A DNA stretch of 64,000 nucleotides from Bacteroidales bacterium (GCA_023229135.1 JALNZT010000001.1:202174-266173), one strand, 5' to 3'; shown: positions 33,996 to 42,876, numbered from the stretch's first letter. Numbers and translations: made by a program. The notes: a model not told the origin generated them from the letters alone.

Positions 33996-35615
33996 ATGAA
34001 AATCTTTGTTTCTAAGCAAAATCACCGGAACGAGGCACGCTTAAAGCTTGATTTTGAATATAATAAAACGATAATTGGTCTGATAAAACAGCTTGAAGGC
34101 GCCAGTTGGAGCAGAACGATGAAGGCCTGGCACGTGCCAGATACAGCGGAAACACTCAGCCAGTTGAAAGTGCTACTCGCTGAGCACGAACTATTGATGG
34201 CCGGGGAATTGGAATCTCCGAAACTCATTGCAACCGAAGCCGCGTTCATCAAAGAAGCACCAGCTGGAAACGTTGGCATAGAAGTAATTAACCGCAAGAT
34301 ATTGATAAAAATGCCCAAAAATGAAGCAGATATCAACTTCATAAAGACATTAAGATACAGCAGCTGGTTAAATAAAGAATTCCTGTGGCAGGTTCCTGAT
34401 TATCCGGGCAATATGGACTTGATAAAAGATCATTTTGGAAGCCGGATTCATAGCCTGAACATACACGATTCCATTGATGTGCCGCCAAATGCAGGAAATC
34501 AAAAGACCATTGCCCGGAATGAAGTCCTGATTTTGAAATCACGTTCGGGAAGAATGAAAATTATTACGGAGTTCAACAAAAAACTGATTACCGCTTTAAA
34601 ATCCATTCCTTACAACCGCTGGGATCCAAAAAACAAATGGTGGACGGTGCCTTTTTCAGAGATATTCATGGCGCAATTAACATCGGCATGCCAGGCCGAA
34701 AACCTGAAAGTTATACTTGAAGAAGAGCCAGCCGGAGAAGCTGGAGTTAAGCGTATTTCGCCACTTGATGTACCCAATTATCGGCGGGCGCCTGAAGCAT
34801 ACATCAACAAACATATAGAGCTTAAGCATAGTCCGCACACCATTAAAAACTATGTTTCCGCTTTTGAAGAGTTTATAAATTATCATTATCGACTTGATAT
34901 AGATTCTATTACAGAGCCGCAAATACTCGAGTTTGTTCGTTTTTTGATTACTGAGAGAAAAGTTTCTACTTCTTATCAAAACGTATCCATAAACGCGATC
35001 AAGTTTTATTACGAGCAAGTTTTGAAAGGGCAACGTAAGTTTTATTTTGTTGACCGACCGAAACGAGACAAAACACTTCCCATTGTACTAAATATTGAAG
35101 AAATAACCGCAATGATTAAGGTTACAACCAACATCAAGCATAGGCTGATTATCATGTTCGGCTACTCATCCGGTTTGCGGTTGAATGAAATCATCAACGT
35201 CAGACTAAGTGACATTGACAGGGTACGCATGCAACTGAGGGTAACACAATCAAAAGGACGAAAAGACCGTTATACGATACTTTCGGGAAAGCTACTGTCC
35301 GTTCTTGATGCTTATGTGGATGAATATACTCCTGATGATTTAATATTTACTGGGGTTGGCGGCAAGGCTTATTCTGACAAATCGGTTCAGGAAGTGGTAA
35401 AAAACGCAGCAAAAAAAGCCGGCTTAACAAAAAGCGTTACCCCAAAAACGCTTAGGCATTCATTTGCTACACACTTACTTGAAAATGGCGTGGACTTAAG
35501 GTATATACAAGAACTGCTGGGACACAGCAGCTCGAAAACGACTGAGATTTACACGCATATTACCACCAAGGGATTCGAGAATATTAAAAGCCCAATGGAT
35601 AATTTGGATATATAA
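33996..35615 (+). CDS. Tyrosine recombinase of the array (IntI-related C-terminus, unusual N-terminus)
   Basis: Residues about 250-539 form a tyrosine recombinase: a SAM-like core-binding domain (YINKHIELKHSPHTIKNYVSAFEEF) and a catalytic domain with Arg395 (SGLRLNE), Lys420 (SKGRKDR), Arg487 (LRHSFATH), His510 (GHSSS) and nucleophile Tyr519 (EIYTH). The tail IKSPMDNL recalls the SPLD.L end of integron integrases. The insert that marks IntI between the Lys and Arg motifs is absent. The first 240 residues hold three tryptophan-rich repeats (WSRTMKAWHVP, WLNKEFLWQVP, WDPKNKWWTVP) resembling HARP units of SMARCAL1-type proteins. It reads towards the cassettes, opposite to classical integrons. 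Confidence 0.85.
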   Translation: MKIFVSKQNHRNEARLKLDFEYNKTIIGLIKQLEGASWSRTMKAWHVPDTAETLSQLKVLLAEHELLMAGELESPKLIATEAAFIKEAPAGNVGIEVINRKILIKMPKNEADINFIKTLRYSSWLNKEFLWQVPDYPGNMDLIKDHFGSRIHSLNIHDSIDVPPNAGNQKTIARNEVLILKSRSGRMKIITEFNKKLITALKSIPYNRWDPKNKWWTVPFSEIFMAQLTSACQAENLKVILEEEPAGEAGVKRISPLDVPNYRRAPEAYINKHIELKHSPHTIKNYVSAFEEFINYHYRLDIDSITEPQILEFVRFLITERKVSTSYQNVSINAIKFYYEQVLKGQRKFYFVDRPKRDKTLPIVLNIEEITAMIKVTTNIKHRLIIMFGYSSGLRLNEIINVRLSDIDRVRMQLRVTQSKGRKDRYTILSGKLLSVLDAYVDEYTPDDLIFTGVGGKAYSDKSVQEVVKNAAKKAGLTKSVTPKTLRHSFATHLLENGVDLRYIQELLGHSSSKTTEIYTHITTKGFENIKSPMDNLDI

Positions 35616-35711
35616 AAAACCACTATCTTTACAGCACCTTTGTTGGCTCAGTAGAAGTTACAGAGCCATACACAAGGCAGATATATACGCAATATTGCGT
35701 ATATTTACTCG
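35616..35711 (+). other. Candidate attI region
   Basis: These 96 bp separate the recombinase stop from the first cassette junction. They hold an imperfect hairpin (GGCTC 35645-35649, GAGCC 35663-35667) and a perfect 22-bp palindrome ending 7 bp before the junction base. No attC-like arms are present, as expected for a primary attI site. Confidence 0.55.
35683..35704. repeat. 22-bp perfect palindrome, possible recombinase binding site
   Basis: The arms are ATATACGC and GCGTATAT around a 6-bp centre AATATT. Two inverted 8-bp arms with a 6-bp spacer is the size of a simple tyrosine recombinase core site. The half-site ATATACGCAA also occurs at 33984-33993, directly before the recombinase start. 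Confidence 0.6.
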
Positions 35712-36557
35712 TTAACTGCAATATTAAAGACAAAAACATGATACGTTTTTTTAAAACATTTGGACTTCTGACTTTAATGAGTTTATCAATTACAACTTTT
35801 AGTCAGACTTCTGAAATAAGTATTAAATTTATTGGAAACTGCGGACTTTACATGACTGACGGAATTTCAAATATCTATATTGACTTTCCATACAAATCAG
35901 GTGCACATAATTACATGGAATATGACTTATCCGAGCTGGACAGTATTAAAAGCAATCCAATTTTTATTTACACACATAAACATTCAGACCATTATCCAGG
36001 TAGATTAGTTAAAAAATTGGCGAAAAGACTTAACGGGAAAATTTATACACCTTGGAATGTAAAAGACCTATCAGAACTAAACAATGAATTAAATGACTTT
36101 ACAATTGATGCGTTTAAAACAAGACATAAGTTTTCAATTAATCACTATTCATATTTAATTACTTGGCATGACAAAAGAATTTTTATTTCAGGAGATACAG
36201 AACATGCAGAAACCATTGCCTCATTAAAAGACATTGATTGGGCATTTGTCCCGGCTTGGTTAATAATGGACGCAAAAGAGAAAGGAATTAAGTTAGGAGA
36301 TATTATTAAAATGTTTGCCATTTATCATATTGGGCCACAAGACAATATAAATATTACTGGAGACAAAGTAAAAATGTTAGATAAACAAGGAGAGATTATC
36401 AAAATTCCATATTAATTAAAGAAAATACAGCAGTTAACAGCACCTATATTGCATGCCGCAAATCCGGGTCATTAAGACAAGAATTTGTATATTTGAACAT
36501 CATGAACATCAACAAACATAAAGGTACAATTGCGGCACGCAACATAGCTGCAACACG
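35712..36557 (+). repeat. Cassette 1: MBL cassette, first of two identical copies
   Basis: This 846-bp unit recurs at 45849-46694 with no difference that I can see, including the intergenic parts. Identity ends exactly at the GTT junctions on both sides (shared bases beyond are only the conserved GTTGG and C-GTT), so both copies are complete cassettes. Confidence 0.85.
35738..36415 (+). CDS. Secreted MBL-fold hydrolase (UlaG-like), copy A
   Basis: The 225 residues have a signal peptide (cleavage near TTFSQ) and a metallo-beta-lactamase fold: ISIKFIGNCGLYM at the start, the metal motif THKHSDH (His80, His82, Asp84, His85), and FISGDTEHAETI for the later Asp. The last metal His is probably in IYHIGPQDN. 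It is a hydrolase exported to the periplasm; the substrate is unknown, and it lacks any clear antibiotic-lactamase signature. The ATG lies only 26 bp from the cassette junction, leaving no room for a promoter, so it depends on transcription from upstream. Confidence 0.83.
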   Translation: MIRFFKTFGLLTLMSLSITTFSQTSEISIKFIGNCGLYMTDGISNIYIDFPYKSGAHNYMEYDLSELDSIKSNPIFIYTHKHSDHYPGRLVKKLAKRLNGKIYTPWNVKDLSELNNELNDFTIDAFKTRHKFSINHYSYLITWHDKRIFISGDTEHAETIASLKDIDWAFVPAWLIMDAKEKGIKLGDIIKMFAIYHIGPQDNINITGDKVKMLDKQGEIIKIPY

Positions 36558-36564
36558 TTGGCGG
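36430..36564 (+). repeat. attC site 1 (MBL cassette A)
   Basis: R'' GCAGTTAAC (36430-36438) is complementary to the cassette's first bases GTTAACTGC. Inner arms TTGCATGCCGCAA and TTGCGGCACGCAA pair at 12 of 13 positions. The R' junction is GTT at 36557. Confidence 0.82.
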
Positions 36565-36569
36565 CAATG

Positions 36570-36896
36570 TTATGACCACCTTTCAATATCAATGCTTGGT
36601 CGCCACTTTAAGGATATTTGACCGCTTTCTTTCAGTTTATTAAAAGTGTCCTTCCTTATAGTTTCGATATCTCCTGTAATTTCGACTAAAGTGTAGGTGT
36701 GTTTTCCATCTTCAAAATCTACTTGAATTTCTGCACCGTAATTTTCGCAAAGACCAAGTATTATTAATTGAGTTCGAGAAAAAACACTACCGCCAACATT
36801 CGCTATAAGTAATGGCGGGTTCATCGTTTCTTCAAGGTCTGTATTTCTATTTTTCATCTGTGCTAATTTGAAAGTGAGTAGTTCTAAATCCGCCAC
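36570..36896 (-). CDS. Cassette 2: reverse-oriented small ORF overlapping its own attC
   Basis: The frame encodes up to 108 residues of no recognised family. Possible ATG starts lie at 36896, 36857 and 36824 (84 residues). All of them are inside attC site 2 (36790-36923), so the first residues, including NPPLLIANVGG, are encoded by the recombination site itself. The rest is a small alpha/beta protein (FSRTQLIILGLCENYGAEIQVDFEDGKHTYTLVEITGDIETI). No forward gene fits in this 357-bp cassette. It reads against all other array genes, so it would need its own promoter on the reverse strand. Confidence 0.5.
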   Translation of the reverse strand: MADLELLTFKLAQMKNRNTDLEETMNPPLLIANVGGSVFSRTQLIILGLCENYGAEIQVDFEDGKHTYTLVEITGDIETIRKDTFNKLKESGQISLKWRPSIDIERWS

Positions 36897-36923
36897 TACT
36901 CATAGCGGATGCCGTTGTATGCC
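36790..36923 (+). repeat. attC site 2
   Basis: R'' CCGCCAAC (36790-36797) complements the cassette start GTTGGCGG. The inner arms (CGCTATAAGTAATGGCGG with CCGCCACTACTCATAGCG) pair with few mismatches. Junction GTT at 36914. Confidence 0.82.
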
Positions 36924-36931
36924 ATGCTGAA

Positions 36932-37023
36932 AAAGCCAACGCGCAAATAGGCACATTTGGTTTTTGCCGACCCAGAAGCCAAACGAAAAAACCAAAAGAG
37001 CCTATTTTTTTGCCCACGCTCGG
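36932..37023 (+). repeat. 5' shell hairpin of the restriction-modification cassette
   Basis: Starts AAGCCAACGC 17 bp inside the junction. Arms AATAGGC (36946-36952) and GCCTATT (37000-37006), then TTTGGTTTTT (36956-36965) and AAAAAACCAAA (36986-36996), are interrupted by the conserved bulges CACAT and AGA. It ends TTGCCCACGCTCGG. Related elements open the Wadjet-like and Hsp70 cassettes. Confidence 0.75.
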
Positions 37024-37114
37024 ATAGACTACCAAGAAAACGAACGAAATGTATATTGAAAAACGAGATAAACGGAAAATTTGGACTATTTTAGCAGCTT
37101 AAATTTATGCGGAG

Positions 37115-37309
37115 ATGAACCGAATAAAGGAAGTACTTGAACAGAGAGGAATTAAACAAACTTGGCTGGCGGAGAAACTTGGGAAAAGTTACAACATGGT
37201 TAACGGCTATGTTCAAAATCGGCAACAACCAAGACTTGAAGTATTGTCAGAAATCGCCAACATTCTTGATGTGGACATCAAGGAGTTAATTGTTTCCAAT
37301 AAGAAATAA
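37115..37309 (+). CDS. XRE-family HTH regulator (controller-type protein)
   Basis: The 64 residues are a single helix-turn-helix domain: VLEQRGIKQTWLAEKLGKSYNMVNGYVQNRQQPRLEVLSEIANILDV. Small XRE proteins at the head of restriction-modification operons often act as controller proteins that delay nuclease expression. It lies 2 bp before vsr and about 90 bp after the 5' shell hairpin. Confidence 0.85.
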   Translation: MNRIKEVLEQRGIKQTWLAEKLGKSYNMVNGYVQNRQQPRLEVLSEIANILDVDIKELIVSNKK

Positions 37310-37311
37310 GT

Positions 37312-37740
37312 ATGGCAGATGTACACGACAAGGCAACCCGTAGCTACAACATGAGCAGAATTAAGGGAACTAACACAAAACCCGAAATACTTGTTCGGAA
37401 ATACTTACATGCAAACGGCCTGAGATTCCGATTGCACAACAAAAACCTGCCCGGAAGACCTGATTTGACGCTTAGTAAATATAACACAGTAATCTTTGTG
37501 AATGGTTGCTTCTGGCACGGGCATAAAGGATGTAAGTATTTTGTGTGGCCTAAAACAAGATCTGAATGGTGGCAGGATAAAATTGAAGAAACAATAAAAA
37601 GGGACAACAAAAAAATGAAGGAATTGAAAGAATGCGGATGGAACTCACTGGTCATATGGGAGTGTGAATTGAAACCAGAGAAAAGAAATACGACCCTTAA
37701 AAATATCTTGTTTACAATAACCAAAGGAGCAAATAACTAA
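37312..37740 (+). CDS. vsr: Very short patch repair (Vsr) endonuclease
   Basis: The 142 residues match Vsr along the full length: the opening KATRSYNMSRIKGTNTKPE, catalytic Asp51 in LPGRPDLTL (the same number as in E. coli Vsr), and FVNGCFWHGHKGCKYF...TRSEWWQDKI with the zinc and catalytic residues. It nicks next to T:G mismatches left by deaminated 5-methylcytosine. Its stop overlaps the ATG of the C5 methyltransferase by 1 bp, as expected for a repair partner of that enzyme. Confidence 0.93.
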   Translation: MADVHDKATRSYNMSRIKGTNTKPEILVRKYLHANGLRFRLHNKNLPGRPDLTLSKYNTVIFVNGCFWHGHKGCKYFVWPKTRSEWWQDKIEETIKRDNKKMKELKECGWNSLVIWECELKPEKRNTTLKNILFTITKGANN

Positions 37741-38840
37741 TGGCCAAAAAGAAAAAGGAATTCAGATTCATTGACCTGTTTGCCGGAATTGGAGGCTTTC
37801 ATATCGCCATGCATGCCAATGGTGGCAGATGTGTTTTCGCTTCAGAGATTGACAAATTCGCCCGCCAGACATATGAACATAATTTTATAAAAATTTCGCC
37901 CGAGATTTTTGAAAACGGAAATTTCAATAAAGATATAACTGACCCTGAACTTGATTATTCTAACATTCCGGATTTTGATGTTTTATGTGCAGGTTTCCCT
38001 TGCCAGCCATTTTCACATGCAGGCTTAAAAAAAGGATTTGATGACACAAGAGGAACCTTATTCTTCAATATCAAAGAAATTGTAAGAGCCAAAATTGAAG
38101 CGAACAAACTCAATAAAAAGGTATCAATACCTAAAATTCTCCTATTAGAGAATGTAAAGGGTTTTAAAAATCATGATAAGGGAAATACTTTTAAGCGAAT
38201 AAAAGAGGTTTTGGATGATTTGGGTTATGAAGTAAGTGCAGAAGTTTTAAACAGCAAACATTTTGGAGTTCCTCAAAACCGAGAACGTATCTTTATAGTC
38301 GCTTGGTATCGGGATATTGTAAAATCAAAAGAGTTTAAGTTTCCGTGGGGTCTAGATGATAATGGGAAAGTCATTTATGACAAAGAAAAAAGAGATGAAA
38401 GGGCTAAAATTATTAATGTTGGTTCCATTTTATTGAGTCAGGATGAACTAGAAGCTCTTGAAGAACGAGATAAAAAGACTTATACAATATCAGAGAAATT
38501 GTGGGCCGGTCATCAAAGACGCAGGGTTGAGCATGCACAAAAAGGAAATGGATTTGGTTATTCATCGTTTAATGAAGAATCCCCATATACAAGTACTATC
38601 TCGGCTCGATATTATAAAGATGGAAGTGAAATTTTAATTGAACAAGATAATATACCTAACAGACCAAACAGACCAAGGAAATTGCATCCTAAAGAAGCCG
38701 CTAGATTGCAAGGTTATCCTATTGATTCTTGGTATGAAATACCTGTTTCTGACAACCAAGCTTATAAGCAGTTTGGTAACAGTGTTTCAGTTCCCGTTGT
38801 AACAACAATTGCAGATGAAATTAAAAAGCAACTATTATGA
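37740..38840 (+). CDS. DNA (cytosine-5) methyltransferase
   Basis: A 366-residue C5 methyltransferase with all key motifs: FIDLFAGIGGFHIAM (I, SAM binding), the catalytic Cys88 in GFPCQPFSHAG (IV), Glu137 in LLENVKGF (VI), QNRERIFIVAW (VIII) and QFGNSVSVPVV (X). The target recognition region between VIII and IX is about 100 residues, giving a single specificity that I cannot name. It protects host DNA from the McrB/McrC-like nuclease that follows, with which it overlaps by 4 bp. Confidence 0.93.
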   Translation: MAKKKKEFRFIDLFAGIGGFHIAMHANGGRCVFASEIDKFARQTYEHNFIKISPEIFENGNFNKDITDPELDYSNIPDFDVLCAGFPCQPFSHAGLKKGFDDTRGTLFFNIKEIVRAKIEANKLNKKVSIPKILLLENVKGFKNHDKGNTFKRIKEVLDDLGYEVSAEVLNSKHFGVPQNRERIFIVAWYRDIVKSKEFKFPWGLDDNGKVIYDKEKRDERAKIINVGSILLSQDELEALEERDKKTYTISEKLWAGHQRRRVEHAQKGNGFGYSSFNEESPYTSTISARYYKDGSEILIEQDNIPNRPNRPRKLHPKEAARLQGYPIDSWYEIPVSDNQAYKQFGNSVSVPVVTTIADEIKKQLL

Positions 38841-40570
38841 TTTTAAAAGATTTAAACCGACTGGCAATACAATCTCAAAATGAATTTCAGGATTACGAAA
38901 AAGAAGAAGTTGCTTTGGATAGTAACTTTAAGAGTCGTTATACTGAACTGTATCACTCTAATGAAAAAATCTCATTTGCACAATATACAACTTTAGTTGA
39001 GACAAGTAGTAGCTTAACAATCACTTTCCCAAATCAATGGTTTTATATTGCTTCATATTTTGTAGAATTCTTGATTGCTTTAAAGGAATATAAATCTTTT
39101 TATAATACAATATTTCAAGGTGTTCAAAATGCAAAAGAGGTAATAAAATCGATTAAGGACACAGGAGTTGTTCCTGAAGAAATAAAAGATAAAGTGTCTA
39201 TCACTTTTACAGAATCAAATGATGTTGATTTGTTCATTCGCTTCCTTTCAGATTATAGTTGGTGGTATGGTAGTAAAACAATAGATAGAGGTGATTATTT
39301 TGTTTCACCAATTCTGAGTCTAGCAAAAGTTGTAAATGTTACACAGTCTTATATTGCGGATTTAGCTTATAGGTTGGCTGAGCATCCTGATTTATTGGAT
39401 TTATTAAAGAAAAGTAAACTAAGCATTATTAAACCAAAAGAATCTGTTAAAGTCGATACTAATTTTTCTATTCATGATTTGATTAATGATGTTAGTGGTT
39501 CAGGCTTATTGTTTGATTCGATTCTAATAAAAAGATTTATATCATCTCTTCTTACAAAACCGTTTGTAATTTTTTCGGGTCTTTCAGGCTCAGGAAAAAC
39601 AAAACTTGCGCAGGCATTTGTACAGTGGATTTGTCAGGATGAAAGCCAATACCACATTATTCCTGTGGGTGCCGACTGGACGAACCGCGAACCCCTGTTG
39701 GGTTACCCAAATGCGCTGAAGCCGGAAGAATATGTAAAGCCCGACAGTGGTGTCCTGGATTTAATTATTCAGGCCAACAAACAGCCAGACCTACCACATT
39801 TTCTTATTCTTGACGAAATGAATCTGAGCCATGTGGAAAGGTATTTTGCCGATTTCCTGAGTGTGATGGAATCGAAAGAAGAAATTCCATTGTATGCCGA
39901 AGGTACTGTAGAGAATGGCGTTCCTTCAAAACTGAAAGTCCCTTCCAATCTGTTTATCATTGGCACCGTAAACATTGACGAAACTACCAATATGTTCAGC
40001 CCCAAGGTGCTTGATAGAGCAAATACCATTGAGTTCCGTGTAACACAGGATGAAATGAAAAACTTCCTGAGTAACATCAAGGACATCAACATGGATGCTC
40101 TTACCGGAAAAGGTGCCGGAATGGCTGGGAGTTTATTGGAAATGGCAGCCAGCAAAGAATTTGCTACTACAGATATTGCAGAAATCAATGTTGCTTTGGT
40201 TCAGTTTTTTGGCGAGTTGAAGAAAACAGGAGCAGAATTTGGCTATCGCAGTGCAACGGAAATTCTAAGATTGATAAATCAGCTTACAGTCTTGGATAAT
40301 ACCCTTACAACCCATCAAAAGATTGACATAGCTATCATACAAAAACTTTTACCCAAGCTGCACGGTTCACGGAGAAAGTTGTGTCCGGTATTGGAAACAT
40401 TGGGCTCTTTCTGCATCAACAATGAAGTCAAAATCATTAAAGATGTTTTTGAAAAGACCGACTTTGATATCAATGGCGGAAATGTACTTTATCCGCTTTC
40501 ACTTGAAAAAATAACACGCATGTATCGGGGAGCAATTGATAACGGATTTGCAAGTTTTGCTGAAGCGTAA
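38837..40570 (+). CDS. McrB-like AAA+ NTPase of a restriction complex
   Basis: The 577 residues comprise an N-terminal DNA-recognition part (about 1-215, no known fold seen) and an McrB-type AAA+ domain: Walker A GLSGSGKT (248-255, Lys254), VGADWTNREPLLGYPN, Walker B LILDEMNLSHVERYF, and IGTVNIDETTNMFSPKVLDRA, which includes the sensor and arginine region. McrB proteins translocate DNA with GTP; the exact nucleotide here is unknown. It is coupled to the methyltransferase (ATGA overlap) and followed after 3 bp by its nuclease partner. Confidence 0.87.
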   Translation: MILKDLNRLAIQSQNEFQDYEKEEVALDSNFKSRYTELYHSNEKISFAQYTTLVETSSSLTITFPNQWFYIASYFVEFLIALKEYKSFYNTIFQGVQNAKEVIKSIKDTGVVPEEIKDKVSITFTESNDVDLFIRFLSDYSWWYGSKTIDRGDYFVSPILSLAKVVNVTQSYIADLAYRLAEHPDLLDLLKKSKLSIIKPKESVKVDTNFSIHDLINDVSGSGLLFDSILIKRFISSLLTKPFVIFSGLSGSGKTKLAQAFVQWICQDESQYHIIPVGADWTNREPLLGYPNALKPEEYVKPDSGVLDLIIQANKQPDLPHFLILDEMNLSHVERYFADFLSVMESKEEIPLYAEGTVENGVPSKLKVPSNLFIIGTVNIDETTNMFSPKVLDRANTIEFRVTQDEMKNFLSNIKDINMDALTGKGAGMAGSLLEMAASKEFATTDIAEINVALVQFFGELKKTGAEFGYRSATEILRLINQLTVLDNTLTTHQKIDIAIIQKLLPKLHGSRRKLCPVLETLGSFCINNEVKIIKDVFEKTDFDINGGNVLYPLSLEKITRMYRGAIDNGFASFAEA

Positions 40571-40573
40571 TAA

Positions 40574-42862
40574 ATGAAGTCAGAATCAAACATAGAAATC
40601 AACCTTGATTCCATTCAGGAAGGTTTGCGGCTCTGGATAGATTCCCGCAGGCCTGATTCCTTGTTTGATGCCCAAGAAAACGCAAGTGAGCATAATGAAG
40701 CCCGATTTCAACTGGTTGAAGGTTGTTACTATGATTTTCAAATCAGCGACCCTGAATTTATATTGGGTGATGTTGGCGAAAACATCATACAACAACACAA
40801 GAGAACAACAAATCTGGGCACAATTGCTCCCAATATTTTTGTAGGAACCCTTTCGATTCCATTACTGGAAAAAGGCTCTTATCAGGAACGCTGCAAAGTC
40901 GAATTAGAAGTTCAATCCATAAAAACAGGTTATCGTGATGATTACCGCGATATGCTGGAACTGATTACTGAAAAATGCACGGACCTTTTGTTGCAGGCAA
41001 ATTCACCTGTTTCGCAACACTTTGAAATTGATTACACCAGAGATAGTCAAACGCTTTATCAGAAATTTGCCTTTATTAAGTCCATAATTGGGACTGACGA
41101 GTTTACCGAAGCAATTCACCGAATTGTTACTGCACCTGTAACAAAATGGGCCGAAACAACCGAAGAAAAAGACATTCGTAATGCGAGACGCTTTTCAAAC
41201 ACCAATATTAAAGAAATACTAAAAGTCGGTAAGCGAAACAAATTGCCTGAGACCCATTATCTGAGAAGTTATGGCATAGATACATTGCCGGAAAGAATTA
41301 CTACTATCAGAAAAACAGATTCCGTTAACACACCTGAAAATCGTTTTATCAAACATGCTCTTGAAAACTTCCTTAAATTCTGCACAGACATAAACACCAA
41401 GGCAAAAGAGTTCGGCCATAAGAAAATGGTAAACGAATCAGAATTATTGATTCGTGAACTGGAGAGTCATCTGCATAATTCTGTTTTCAAAGATATTTCA
41501 AGACCAACAACTCTAAAACTGAACAGTCCCGTATTGCAGCGGAAAGAAGGTTACCGGGAAGTGCTTCGCGTATGGCTCATGTTTGACCTTGCAGCTAAAC
41601 TTATCTGGAAAGGCGGTGATGATATTTACAGCGGAGGGAAAAAAGATATTGCTACCCTATACGAATACTGGCTTTTCTTTAAACTGCTCGACTTGTTTCA
41701 ATCCATTTTTGAAATTGAACCTAAAGGCATTTCAGACTTAATCAAAGAAACGCCTGACGGTTTAAATCTTCAGATAAAGCAGGGGAAATATACTGCTCTA
41801 AGAGGTGTATACGATTCAGGTAACAGAAAACTGAATATTCGTTTTAACTACAACCGGTCATTTAGCGGAAAGAAAAATTATCCTGAATCAGGAAGCTGGA
41901 CAACCACCTTACGCCCTGACTATACGCTTTCATTCTGGCCTTTTGGAATTTCAGAAACCGAAGCGGAAAAACAGGAATTAATTGTTCATGTTCATTTTGA
42001 TGCGAAATACAAAATCGGTAACCTGACACATTTCTTGGAACAGAACACAGAAAACAACCTTGACGAAGAAAAAGCAGAAAACAGAAAAGGTATTTACAAA
42101 AATGCAGATTTACTGAAAATGCACGCCTACAAAGATGCAATTAGAAGAACAGGCGGTGCATATGTTTTATACCCAGGTGACAAAACCATTAACCAGAAAG
42201 GATTTCATGAAATTATACCCGGACTTGGTGCATTTCCTGTAAAACCATCTAAAACCAACAGCGGAATCGGTGAACTGAAAGCGTTTATTCTTGAAATAAT
42301 TGAACACTTCATAAACCGTGCTTCACAGCGGGAGAAAATTGCTTTCAGAACATTTGACATTTATAGAAATCCACCCGAATCTGATAATGTGGTCAAAGAG
42401 CCTTTACCAGAACCATACAACACCAACAGAGACTTAATACCGGACGACACCTTTGTTTTAGTGGGTTATTACAACTCCAAGGAACAATACGATTGGATTA
42501 AACGGTCAGGACTTTACAATTTCAGAATGGGATCAGGTACAGGTTCACTAATACTCGACAAAGAAACAGTGAGTTCAAAGTATTTATTGCTGCATACATC
42601 GGGCGACACAGATTCCGGTGATTTATGGAAGATTGTGAGCAGAGGTCCTAAAGTTTACTCAAAAGACGACTTAATCAGAAAAGGGTACCCCACTCCATCT
42701 CAGGACAATTATCTCGTAATTCAAATAGAGCCAGTGACTGACTCCGAATTTGAAAACGTAAGCTGGAACTTTAGAAATCTTTCAAACTACTCGACTGGTA
42801 GAGCATCGGCATTTCCGTTTACAACCAGCCTGACAGAACTGATGAAAAATAAAATCAGATAA
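40574..42862 (+). CDS. McrC/DUF2357-like nuclease subunit of the restriction complex
   Basis: A 762-residue protein with a DUF2357-type N-terminal half and a PD-(D/E)xK nuclease core: Asp449 in LRPDYTLSF and Asp476-Ala-Lys478 in VHFDAKYKI. It also has the R-x-x-E-N-R-F-I-K segment (NTPENRFIKHAL) of McrC-like proteins. It would cut DNA when driven by the McrB-like ATPase. The C-terminal 120 residues (from about 640) form an extra domain with no assignment. The pair with a C5 methyltransferase recalls the LlaJI and BsuMI systems. Confidence 0.83.
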   Translation: MKSESNIEINLDSIQEGLRLWIDSRRPDSLFDAQENASEHNEARFQLVEGCYYDFQISDPEFILGDVGENIIQQHKRTTNLGTIAPNIFVGTLSIPLLEKGSYQERCKVELEVQSIKTGYRDDYRDMLELITEKCTDLLLQANSPVSQHFEIDYTRDSQTLYQKFAFIKSIIGTDEFTEAIHRIVTAPVTKWAETTEEKDIRNARRFSNTNIKEILKVGKRNKLPETHYLRSYGIDTLPERITTIRKTDSVNTPENRFIKHALENFLKFCTDINTKAKEFGHKKMVNESELLIRELESHLHNSVFKDISRPTTLKLNSPVLQRKEGYREVLRVWLMFDLAAKLIWKGGDDIYSGGKKDIATLYEYWLFFKLLDLFQSIFEIEPKGISDLIKETPDGLNLQIKQGKYTALRGVYDSGNRKLNIRFNYNRSFSGKKNYPESGSWTTTLRPDYTLSFWPFGISETEAEKQELIVHVHFDAKYKIGNLTHFLEQNTENNLDEEKAENRKGIYKNADLLKMHAYKDAIRRTGGAYVLYPGDKTINQKGFHEIIPGLGAFPVKPSKTNSGIGELKAFILEIIEHFINRASQREKIAFRTFDIYRNPPESDNVVKEPLPEPYNTNRDLIPDDTFVLVGYYNSKEQYDWIKRSGLYNFRMGSGTGSLILDKETVSSKYLLLHTSGDTDSGDLWKIVSRGPKVYSKDDLIRKGYPTPSQDNYLVIQIEPVTDSEFENVSWNFRNLSNYSTGRASAFPFTTSLTELMKNKIR

Positions 42863-42876
42863 TATGACCACCCTTC

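Noticed and set aside
33668..33996. Two overlapping reverse ORFs (94 and 83 codons) before the recombinase
   Set aside because: They cross the structured repeats and show no family, signal or sensible start; the region looks non-coding.
36932..37023. Shell hairpins as attC sites
   Set aside because: The outer GCCAACGC boxes are direct, not inverted, repeats and there is no GTT at the right end, so they cannot be attC; the true attC sites lie next to them.
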